Origin: Auriscalpium vulgare
Taxonomy: Eukaryota; Basidiomycota; Agaricomycetes; Russulales; Auriscalpiaceae
Direction of reading: 5' to 3'
DNA length: 64,000 nt
Assembly (NCBI GenBank): GCA_019915015.1
Contig: JAHBBC010000042.1
Span: 124,001-188,000, forward strand
The position numbers and the translations under genes are program-made. Positions 11,601 to 20,295 of this stretch are shown here, piece by piece. Position 1 is the stretch's first letter. Each line of letters begins with the position of its first letter. The notes beneath the pieces were generated by a model that was given only the letters and a program-made list of their open reading frames with translations, was not told where the DNA came from and did not search any database.

Positions 11601-12729
11601 CCCCGAGAATGAGACGCTATATCTTCCGTCGCAGCTGCCGGTCGAGCTACGCAGAACAGGGTGTGTTGCTGGCCTCGCTGACAAAGAGTACCGCCTGCGC
11701 TTGGCACAGGCCGAGGATTCCCTCTACGAGGTGCGTGGTTGAACGCATCAAGCGAGTGCATGGCTAACTCTTATTGTTGCACAGGTGCGCCGCTCGCTAC
11801 GTATCCCCCACACGCATGTCCACTTCAAGCGCGTACACATTGCCGGCCCCGGACAGAAGGCCAACACGCGCGCGCGCACCTTCATTGCGCGGCTCATGGA
11901 GAAGGTCGCACGCCATGCACAGCGCTACCGCGCTGCGTATTCCGCTCTTCTCCAGCTCGACCCCGACGGCGACTGGAAGCACAAGCTACGGGAACTCCGC
12001 GACAGCGACCTACGCGGGCCCCGCCAGGAGCCCAATCAGCTTGGAAAAGGTCACTTCGAAGCGACCTGGATCTGGCGCAACTTACGGCCGGACATACGTG
12101 ATGTCCCTGGCGCAGACGAGGATGCGACGGAGGCGGAGATTACGGACAGTACGTATGCCTGCGCTCACAATTCGTGACCCATGCGCTGAGCTTCACATAT
12201 AGGTGTACGTGTTGACTGGGTGAATGCAAAGGCCCGTGTCGACCGTTGGGAAGAAGAGATTGTACTCCTTCAAGAGGAGATGGCACGCGCGGTGCGTTTC
12301 ATGTCAGCACGGGCGGAATCCTGGAGCGCCTTACAAAACAGCCGTCCTGCCGTCCGCCCTGATATCGCCGCTGGTCTGAACGCATACGCTCGCCGCCAGG
12401 CCGCTCAGTTTGAGGGGATCGGTAACTCATTTGTCGCGTACTGGAAGCCTGTACTTGCCGCACTGGAGCTCCCGGATCTTTGGCCTACAGTCACCACTTC
12501 CCAAACCGTCCCCATGTTGTCCACTTCTGACATACCCCCTGCCCATTTCGCTTCACAGTCAGACAATGATGCGCACTCAGAAGGCGATGAGGATGATGTG
12601 CACTCAGAAGGGGACTCTGAGTCCGGGATGTCGGATGTCTCTGGGGCGTCGGAGGGCCGCGAAATTGAAGGAACGGATGTAATTCAGCCTGCTGGTGACG
12701 TAGAGGATGCCATAGACGATGCGCTGTAG
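8650..12729 (+). CDS. KDZ-family transposase with CxC2 cysteine cluster
   Basis: The start at 8650 opens a basic N terminus. TRKPIESWLPYRSQFLDELI then leads into a cysteine cluster (CSRC..C.SC..GERFCSDC..LEHKHLPFHRLE, about 9172-9291) typical of CxC2 modules, followed by WNGYYHEKFALCAAGLRIQL and a conserved region to 9717. The catalytic core has MDANFKMK (about 10030), CSRHVFYLRHSVGDLRFGER, YVSYDIACSFSKN (about 10486) and THGEGVEGGWAELNG (about 10678). The Asp of MDANF, the Asp of YDIAC and the Glu of EGGW fit a DDE-type triad. A long helical C-terminal half reaches an acidic Ser-rich tail ending DDAL at 12729. About a dozen exons are joined by short GT..AG introns. I found no frameshift or premature stop, so the protein is probably functional and acts in the nucleus on its own ends. 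Confidence 0.9.
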
Positions 12730-12879
12730 GCGCCAATGCAATGCTTTGTCTTTAGTTTCCGATGCGTCGTAAAATTCAACCAAGTCACCACTTCGAACCG
12801 GCTGATGCCGGCCAATTGCGGGCATATCCGACAACTAGATATGCATGCAAAGGGAATACTCTACGCACCAGTGAATAAA

Positions 12880-14160
12880 TACAGCTCCCTGAGTAAATTT
12901 CTGCGTGCCTGCAGTTCAAACTATATGTTCCCAGAGTAATTACTGCGCACCCGGAGCTACTACTGCGTGAACACTGCGCTGCACATCTGTAGTAGATTCT
13001 GTGCGCCCGGAAAGTAAATACTCTACACACCAGTGAATACAGCTCGAGTTAATTCTGCGCACCTGGAGTGAATACTTTGTGAATGCTGCTCTGCACATCA
13101 GTAGTGAATTTGCGCGGCCGGAGTGAATACCGCGCGCACGGAGTGAATACCTGAGCAGCCGTCGTAAATTCTGTGCGCCCGGAGCGAAGTCCGCGCGCCC
13201 GGTCCTGAGTAAATACTGCGCACACGGAGTAAATACTGAGCAGCCGTAGTAAATCATGTGCGCCCGGAGTGAAGTCCGCGCGCCCGGTCAGGAGTAAATA
13301 CTGCGCGCACGGAGTAAATACTGAGCAGCCGTAGTAAAGTCCACGCGCCCTGTCAGGAGTAAATACTGCGCGCACGGAGTAAATACTGAGCAGCCGTAGT
13401 AAAATATGTGCGCCCAGAGTGAAGTTCGCGCGCCCGGTCAGGAGTAAATACTGCGCGCACGGAGTAATTACTGAGCAGCCGTAGTAAAGTCCGCGCGCCC
13501 GGTCAGGAGTAAATACTGCGCGCACGGAGTAAATACTGAGCAGCCGTAGTAAATTATGTGCGCCCAGAGTGAAGTTCGCGCGCCCGGTCAGGAGTAAATA
13601 CTGCGCGCACGGAGTAAATACTGAGCAGCCGTAGTAAATTATTTGCGCCCGGAGTAAAGTCCGCACGCCCGGTCCTGAGTAAATACTGCGCGCACGGAGT
13701 AAATACTGAGCAGCCGTAGTAAATTATGTGCGCCCAGAGTGAAGTCCGCGCGCCTGTTCAGGAGTAAATACTGCGCGCACGGAGTAAATACTGAGCAGCC
13801 GTAGTAAATTATGTGCGCCCGGAGTGAAGTCCGCGCGCCCGGTCCCGGAGTGAATACTGCGCACGAAGTGAATACTGACGATCCGGAGTGAATACTGACG
13901 ATCCGGGGTAAATACTGCGCGCCCGGAGTAAATTATGCGCGCCCGGAGTGAGTACTGCACGCCCGGAGTGAATACTTTGTGCCCGGAGTACTGCGTGCCC
14001 GGAGTAATTACTGCGTTCCCGGAGTGAATAATGCGCGCCCCCTGTGCACCCGCAGTAAATACTACACATCCTGTTTATGTACATGTTGGGCCACACGGGC
14101 CCGTAGTAAATACTGTAATGGGGCTAAAGTAAATACTACACTGTAAATACACGTGGTCTA
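12880..14160. repeat. Right subterminal array, inverted relative to the left one
   Basis: Repeated units of the kind GGAGTAAATACTGCGCGCAC, GGAGTAAATACTGAGCAGCC and GTAGTAAATTATGTGCGCCC. Read on the minus strand they give AGTATTTACTCC with a GC-rich spacer, the same core as the left array. The two arrays therefore point in opposite directions, as expected if one protein binds both ends. The spacer sequence and higher-order period differ from the left array. Confidence 0.9.
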
Positions 14161-14237
14161 AACACCTTCAAGGGCGCACAGTAATTACCTTCCATTGAAG
14201 TAAACACTATAGCCCATGGTACTACGCCGTATGCGTA

Positions 14238-14307
14238 TCAGCTAGTATTGGAACTTTGCATTTGCTACTCTACTAGACTAAAGTACTACTTTACTAACCG
14301 ACAGAGT
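14238..14307. repeat. Right terminal inverted repeat of KDZ element
   Basis: This is the partner of 612-678 in inverted orientation, beginning TCAGCTAGTATTGG and ending a few bases before the second copy of the target duplication AGTACGCGA. Confidence 0.85.
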
Positions 14308-14309
14308 TG

Positions 14310-15755
14310 AGTACGCGACGGCGACATTCAAGGTTCTCTACGCGTATTCGGGATGGTCAAATGTCAACTATGTCCTCAACGACGTCAAGAACCCTGTCCG
14401 CACGCTGAAGGTCGCGGGCACGCTCGGGCTAGGGATAACGTCCGTGTTATACATCCTGGCGAACATCGCGTATTTCTCGTGCGTTGTCCTGCGAGCTGCA
14501 TCACAGGCACACTGAATTGACCCGGTGGTGACAGCGCGGCGACGAAAACGGAGGTCTTGAAGTCAGGCGTCACCGTGGCATCCCTGTTCTTCAAGAACGT
14601 CTTCGGCACGCAAGCGCAGAAGGCGTTGACTGTATTCGTCGCACTGAGGTGCGACGTTTCCTGCACCGTTTTGCTCGATTCTCACTTCCATTCCACAGTG
14701 CGTTAGGGTGAGGTCCATCCCTGCGGAACCTTCTGACCCAATCGGACTGACGATTTCACGACCATCTCAACTGCATGTTTCAGGGTGCGCCCACTTCTCG
14801 CGTTCTTCTCGATGTTCACTCAACGCTCACGATCTGTACCTTGCACTGCAGAATGTGATTACCGTGGTATGCATTCCTCTATGGAAGCTCGTCTGACTCT
14901 CACATTCCCTGCAGACATTCGCAGCTGCGCGCGTCAACCAAGAGGTCGCCAAAGAGGGCGTCCCACTGCCCTTCGGCAACCGCTTCTGGGCGTCGAACTG
15001 GCCCACAGGAAAGGTCCCGCTGCCCGGTATAATCGCCCATTTGATTCCCTCCGTACGTGTCTTCTGAGCTACCGCAATGGCAGGCTGACGAAGAAGGCCA
15101 CGCAGGTGATTGTGATCATTGCGCCGCCCCCGCAAGTCGCATACCCATTCATCTTGGACGTCGAGGGCTACCCGCAGCAAATCATAAACTTTTTCATCGT
15201 CATCGTGCGCCCTCTGCTTCCATTGCCCGACAAGTGCCTGACGATCCGACGTTTCTGCGCAGGGCCTCTTCTATCTCAGATGGAAGAAACCCCATATCCA
15301 CCGACCGTTCAAAGGCACGTTCTAGGTGTCTCGCGCGCTTTCAGAACCCTGACGAGCATGAGGGATCGCAGTTTGGTGGCCGCTTGCGGTGTTTTTCTTC
15401 GCATCGTCCGTCTTCCGTATGTTTTGCGTTTGTGACTCATTTATCGCGCCCTTAGTTCTAATTGTCTGCTCCAGTGCTGATCAATCCCTTCATCCGCCCC
15501 GCGAACAAAGTCGGCGACACGCCGCCACTGCCGTATTACCTGTACTGCCTGGTCGGCATCGGCGTGATGCTCTTCGGCGTCACATACTGGGCTGCGTGGC
15601 GGGTCGTGCTGCCCCGCGTCTTCGGATACGAGCTGGTGCCGAGGAAGGATGTGTTGTCAGACGGCACTGTGGTCACTCTGGTAGGCATTCGTTTTGCGCT
15701 TGTCGTGTACGCTCTGACCAGTCGCTCTGTCAGTTCGCGCGACATAAGGTCCAGT
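14310..15755 (+). pseudogene. Amino-acid permease, 3' part, separated by transposon
   Basis: The frame resumes in the middle of the exon cut at 609: YATATFKVLYAYSGWSNVNY and VLNDVKNPVRTLK are the helix and loop expected to follow SSND in LAT-type permeases. After an intron (about 14479-14534) come TKTEVLKSGVTVASLFFKN and FGTQAQKALTVFVALS, then NVITV, TFAAARVNQEVAKEGVPLPF, VIVIIAPPPQVAYPF, GLFYLRWKKPHIHRPFK, WPLAVFFFASSVF and a final exon VLINPFIRPANKVGDTPPLP through YELVPRKDVLSDG. A last intron leads to FARHKVQ. Its TAA stop was split by the second transposon: here the frame runs on past 15755 to a stop at 15839-15841, adding about 28 foreign residues. The original TAA is at 16673-16675. Confidence 0.85.
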
Positions 15756-16665
15756 TAAGGCTCCAACCATTTCATTTATTTACTGTGTATACACGGTTTT
15801 TACCATTTGTATATACTATTTGTGTAGCGGATGTAGGGTAAATGTTTAATATACAGTTTCATACACAGTAAATGGTTGGTCAATATGTGTTGCTGAACCA
15901 TTGGGCATGCTGCCACGGATCATGGGGCGCAACTCGGAGGTGTGACACACTCAAGTCACAGATGAGTTGCAGCATGACATCACGGTCTGTGTGATGCGTA
16001 TACTGACTCACGCAGGTCGGGGCATCTACGAATAAGGTAAATGAGGTCGTTCAAAGGACACCAATAGTACCCAAACAATATATTTTGAGCTTATGACATC
16101 ACAAAAGCTCATACCTTCAGTTCTGAGCAGTCAAGGTTTTGTTGTAAGACACCGGTGCACGTGACTTTGTCCGACACTCATATGTCATTGTGAGTCATAA
16201 CACGACCTTATTTCATGATGTTCTGCTCCGATCCCACATTTGAATGGTTCAAAACCCTCGGCGGAATCGAATATGCAAGAGCCTCAAAAAGTTTTGACCA
16301 CATTCTCAGAATAAGTACCGCACTACAAATTCAGTCCCTTAAGACCTTCCCTCCGAAGATCCGACACCCTAGGACGACCCGGACAACTTCCTTACCCAGG
16401 TTGCTCAAGTAATGTGAAGCCTGCCTCACGAGGAACAGGGAGATTGTAGTCCCATTGCGGTCAGACAAGGCAGCAACAATCACGGAGCTTATGTGCGCAA
16501 AACACTGGCTGCACACTGGCATCATGCCCTTGGTTTGATTACCTCATCTCATGTCCCTTTGAGAACCGTTTAAACCGTTTATTTACTGTGTATATACTCT
16601 CTACTTACTGTCTACCGTGTATTTACTGGATTTCAGTAAACATAAACTAAATGGTTGGAGCCTTA
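15756..16665. mobile_element. MITE-like DNA element, 910 bp, non-autonomous
   Basis: The ends are perfect 17 bp inverted repeats (TAAGGCTCCAACCATTT at 15756-15772; its reverse complement at 16649-16665). The flanking 8 bp GGTCCAGT is duplicated (15748-15755 and 16666-16673). Next to both ends are AT-rich tracts with TTTATTTACTGTGTATA in inverted arrangement. There is no coding sequence of note. An 8 bp duplication fits hAT or KDZ-type transposases; the terminal sequence does not resemble the 13.7 kb element nearby. It sits exactly in the stop codon of the permease. Confidence 0.9.
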
Positions 16666-16958
16666 GGTCCAGTAATGGATGTGCCCGCGGCTTCCGGGCG
16701 TTATAGTCAATGAGCGCGACTCGATGTATATCATCCATGCAAATCAAGCAACTCTATTCGAGATGGCCGCAGCTGCGGGCGAGACCGCTGCAGCTTTGTG
16801 ACAAACAATCCTCGCTTTGGCCTCCGGCACTGTGCCGCTTTCGTATCGGCTAACTAACGCTTTGTTCTTCCCCAGCCACTCGCATGCGCCATGCACTGCG
16901 AGTATAAAGGCATACACCATCGTCAGCCCGCCATAGCCATTCTTCGAGGATTCGTCAA

Positions 16959-17821
16959 ATGCCTACCACCCCAACTCCCGACCTCCGCCGTCTCGCCGAC
17001 CAATCCGTCCATTTCCGGATCGAACTGAACCCAGACCAGGAGCCCCAGCGCGGCCATGGTTTAGACATAGCCATCGGCAAGGACATCCAACTCTGCATAG
17101 GTGTCGAATCCCTCAGCGCGAGATCCACCGTCTGGTTGGCCGCCTGCGACCCAGGAACGATGACCCGGGCCGGCTTCCCCGAGCTCGACTCGAAGAACAC
17201 AGGCACGTCAATGGTGCTCAAGCTCTTCCCGGGCCCCGATGGCGACAAACGGCGCAACAACTGGGTCTCCAATCACTATTTCCTGTCGGAGATTCTGGAC
17301 GTTGGTTGCGACGACCCCGAGAACGTCATTTCTATCCCGAAGCTCATAGTGTTTGGCACGCTGTCCTACAAGCAGGATGGCAAAGAGATGCGTGTGCTCG
17401 CGGCGCTGATGCCGTTTGTCGAGGGGGAGAGGCTGCACGCGCTAGCGCGGTGCCCGGAGCGGGCCAGCCACCTCCCGCTGGGTGACGGCGCTGCATCGTC
17501 GCTGCGCGATCTCTGCAACGCCATGCGCCGGACGCGCATGTAACGTTTGGAGACACCCCCGGCCTCTCTCCGCACAACGTTATCGCGCAATATGCGAAGC
17601 CGCCCAAGGCCTATCGGCGCGCGTTTGCGCAGGGACAGTCACTAGGCCATCGGCTGTTGACGGGCGGTTTGGTGCTGACGAATTGGAGTCACATCAGGCG
17701 GTGGTCCGACGACGCTGACCAGAGCATCGACTTCAACGCCACAGAGAAATTGGCGTCGATGATTATGGGGAGCATGGACCAGGAGGGCAGGGAGCAAGCC
17801 GGGAGCGTTCGGATCTCTTGA
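16959..17821 (+). pseudogene. Unknown protein gene with single-base frameshift
   Basis: An open frame from MPTTPTPDLRRLADQSVHFR runs through IAIGKDIQLCIGVESL, MVLKLFPGPDGDKRRN, NHYFLSEILDVGCDDPENVI and VLAALMPFVEGERLHALARC to a stop at 17543. The sense continues in the next frame from about 17510: QRHAPDAHVTFGDTPGLSPH, YAKPPKAYRRAFAQGQSLGH, GLVLTNWSHIRRWSDD, ending SVRIS with TGA at 17819-17821. One missing base near 17510 (RDL to LQRH) would join them, and I see no intron that would. The fragment 'FGDTPGLSPHNVI' with 'LVLTNWSHIRRW' hints at a kinase-like fold but is not enough to name it. The gene starts 280 bases after the permease stop and reads the same way. Confidence 0.6.
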
Positions 17822-18394
17822 CTAATGTCCGTAGCGATACCTCAGGTGTCCGTAGAGCAAGTCACAAAATGTCGGGACGATGAACTTCCGTGAAGTAGGC
17901 ATCCCGGTACTTTAGCTGTGCGGCTGCACGACACGGCAATATTGGGTCTGCACGCGCCGGAGTAGGGTCCCCAGGATCTTCGTATTCTGTCACTATCCGA
18001 GTCCCATCCAGCCCAACCCAAACTGTTTCTTTCCATGGACTGTCAGCACAAGGATTGCACCTTGACCTTCTCGCACCGCCATTACCGCCGCACTGACATA
18101 GTAGCCATTGGCAGTGAAACATGAGCAGAGAAAGCAGAGACAGTGGACGTAGCCCTACTATGCTAGCGCTCAGGTTGTCACAAACGGGCCGCCGTCGCCG
18201 AGTCAGGCGCCCTCGCACGCAGGATAGGCGCAGGACGTCCTAGGATCTCCCTTCTCCCTGCCGCCATCGTCGCCCTGCCGCCTGTGCCCTCGCCACCAGC
18301 CTCCTCCTTTCCCCCGCACCGTTTTCCCGCCGTCTCGCGCACCGCCTCCCCGGCGCCCACTTCACTCTCCCGCCACGCCTGCAAAAATCGCAGC
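17822..18394. other. Intergenic, no recognised gene
   Basis: Contains a minus-strand open frame (17862-18218) ending in KYRDAYFTEVHRPDIL that I cannot support as a gene, then a GC-rich leader before the next gene. No repeat or RNA gene was seen. Confidence 0.4.
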
Positions 18395-19866
18395 ATGACC
18401 GAGTACGACTACTCCCCCGAGGCTTACGAGCACTACCTCGCACTACAGCCCCGCATCGCCAGCTGGGTCCCTGAGCGCGTCTCGCAGGAGGGGCACTGGT
18501 CGCGCGCCGTGGGCTCCCCGTCGTCCTCGCTCAGCATCCTGCGGCCGCCGCCCGCGGACCGCCCACACCACCGCTCGCACTTGCGGTTGCAGGGCCATTC
18601 CCAATCCCAATCCCGCTCGCGCTCATACTCGCACGCCGGCCGCCCCCTGTTGACAAGCGCGCAGAATGTGCCGACTGCTACGGTATGCAGTTCCTCGATG
18701 CAGCCATGCATAGGCTGATTCAGCTGTGTAGCACTCTGGGAGGCAGGGTGTGCTGCCTGCGCTCCGCAAGATGCCCTCTCGGGACTCGCTGCCTGAGACC
18801 CATTCGGAAGTCCTGACCGTGCTGCGTTCGACGGCAAGCCGCCTCCGACCACGGCGGATACCAGCGCTGTATCACTGCCATGTAGTCCGTGCATGGGAAG
18901 CGCCCGGCGGAGAAGAGGAAGAAGTATGGTATCGCGGCCTGCCTTTCCTCTCCCTAGCGGTCGGCGCGCGCTACGATATCATACAAGATGCAGGGTGGCA
19001 TCACAACATGCCTGGAGAAAATGCGCTGTTCGACGGGTACGATAGGCTGCTGGTCGCGCGAGAGCCGGGTCTGGACCGCCGGGGGCATGCCGACGAAGTA
19101 GGATGGGTGCTCGCGAGGCACGTCGAGCGCGAGTACGAACACGAGGGCATGGATGAAGACGTGCCTAAAGACGAGGAGGGCATCGAAACGATCCGTACGT
19201 AGCGTTGCGGATGCCCCTCGTCCTTCAAACTCACACCTATGTTTGCCTGTCAACAGCGCCGCCGCCGCCCGCGGGGGCTCCAGCGTATGGCAAGGAGTGG
19301 TATTCCCGGATGGGCTCGTCATCGAGCAGCTCCGGCAAGAAATCAACAAACAGCGCGTCGTCGAGAATGTCCAGGATGCACCAGCGGTTGACGCCGTCGC
19401 GGTCGTCCCAAGAGTCTCACAGCAACGCCCAAGGACGGGGCGGTACGGCGGAGTTGGCCACACGCCCGTCGGACCGTCGCCTTGCTGTCAGGGCGCCGCG
19501 ATCGCGATCCGCACCCGCACCGAGCGCATCCTCAGCCAAGCATGACTGCCCGCACTGTGGGAAGAGCTTCGCTCGACCTAGCAATCCAAAGGTAAGCCCA
19601 GCGCTATCCCGCCTATCTGCGCATAGTAGTTGCCATGTGAAGCGACTGACGTGCGTTGTTGCCCCGACAGATCCACCTTCAAACCCACGCTGGCGAGCTT
19701 CGTGCGTTTGTTTTCGTGCACGGGATGCTCTCGATGCTGACGACACGTATCAGCTTTTGCCTGCACATTCCGAATCAAGGGGTGCGCTCGGCGCTTTGCG
19801 GTCCAGAGCGACATGCGGCGACACGCCCGCACGCACACGAAGTGGCATAGAGCTTATAACGTTTGA
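18395..19866 (+). CDS. SH3-like + Ser motif + two C2H2 zinc fingers protein (family copy 1)
   Basis: Starts MTEYDYSPEAYEHYLALQPR followed by a Ser/Arg/His-rich leader; this N-terminal module is not recognised. After an intron (about 18681-18745), PALRKMPSRDSLPE leads to an SH3-like domain at about 18849-19150 with RRIPALYHCHVVRAWEAP, LPFLSLAVGARYDIIQDAGW, RLLVAREP and VGWVLARHVEREYE. The next exon has PPPPAGAPAYGKEW and SSSSSGKKSTNSASSR. A first zinc finger, CPHCGKSFARPSNPK joined across an intron to IHLQTH, and a second in the last exon, RRFAVQSDMRRHARTHT, end the protein with stop 19864-19866. The second finger has two extra residues between its cysteines compared with paralogs. It is probably a nuclear DNA-binding protein; its closest relative in the window is the copy at 53.4 kb. 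Confidence 0.75.
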
Positions 19867-20031
19867 CGGGGGTCGGAGATGGAACCAGGTGGGTGTTTAG
19901 CTTGTGCACTGCCTGCGTTGCGCTGAACAAATTGTCCATAGCGGGATGTCAATGTTGCATGGATATGAATTGTCAAAGATGTATACTCTTTATGGCGCAT
20001 GTCCGGATTTCCCTTACCCGCATATCAATCC

Positions 20032-20243
20032 TGTAAGGCAGGTGATAGAAGGTGTAGCTTAAGTCACGCAGTATAAACCAAACCCAGATATGGGATTCAA
20101 GAATATACTAGTGACAAGATAAAAGCTAAAGACGTCCTCTACAGTCCCATGGACGATATCCGCCGTCAGCCTCAACTGTATAGTTCTAGGTCAGCGGTCC
20201 CACGCTCACGTACGATCACGTGTGCTCGGACGCCGCCCTTACA
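20032..20243 (-). repeat. 3' LTR of Ty3/gypsy element
   Basis: 212 bases, identical by eye to 29600-29811, with TG..CA ends and preceded by AATCC. Confidence 0.95.
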
Positions 20244-20295
20244 CCCTCCCCCACCAGCGAGAACCTAGGGTGGGAGCGAATCAATTGGCAGGTCG

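Larger units (their letters stand above)
610..14310 (+). mobile_element. KDZ-superfamily DNA transposon, 13.7 kb, complete
   Basis: This is a full-length element inserted in the permease. The 9 bp AGTACGCGA occurs at 601-609 and again at 14310-14318; 8 bp GTACGCGA is the likely target duplication, the extra A being shared by chance. The ends are imperfect inverted repeats (about 612-678 and 14238-14307) with a shared core around GTAGCAAA and CCAATACTAGCTGA. Inside lie an apparently intact KDZ transposase on the plus strand, two small plus-strand genes, one minus-strand gene, and long subterminal motif arrays in opposite orientation at the two ends. KDZ elements of mushrooms are known to carry extra genes, sometimes TET/JBP dioxygenases; none is visible here. 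Whether the right boundary is 14309 or 14310 cannot be settled. Confidence 0.9.

Noticed and set aside
13049..14096. Minus-strand repeat proteins in the right array
   Set aside because: Same reason; repeat units in other frames are open too.
19153..19545. Alternative sense frame with IEQLRQEINKQRVVENV in copy 1
   Set aside because: Other copies have stops in this frame, while the SGKKSTNS frame is open in all intact copies and joins the zinc finger.
20032..20243. Telomeric or centromeric repeat as an explanation of the duplicated 212 bp
   Set aside because: Exactly two copies, TG..CA ends, AATCC duplication and internal retroviral-type genes show LTRs.
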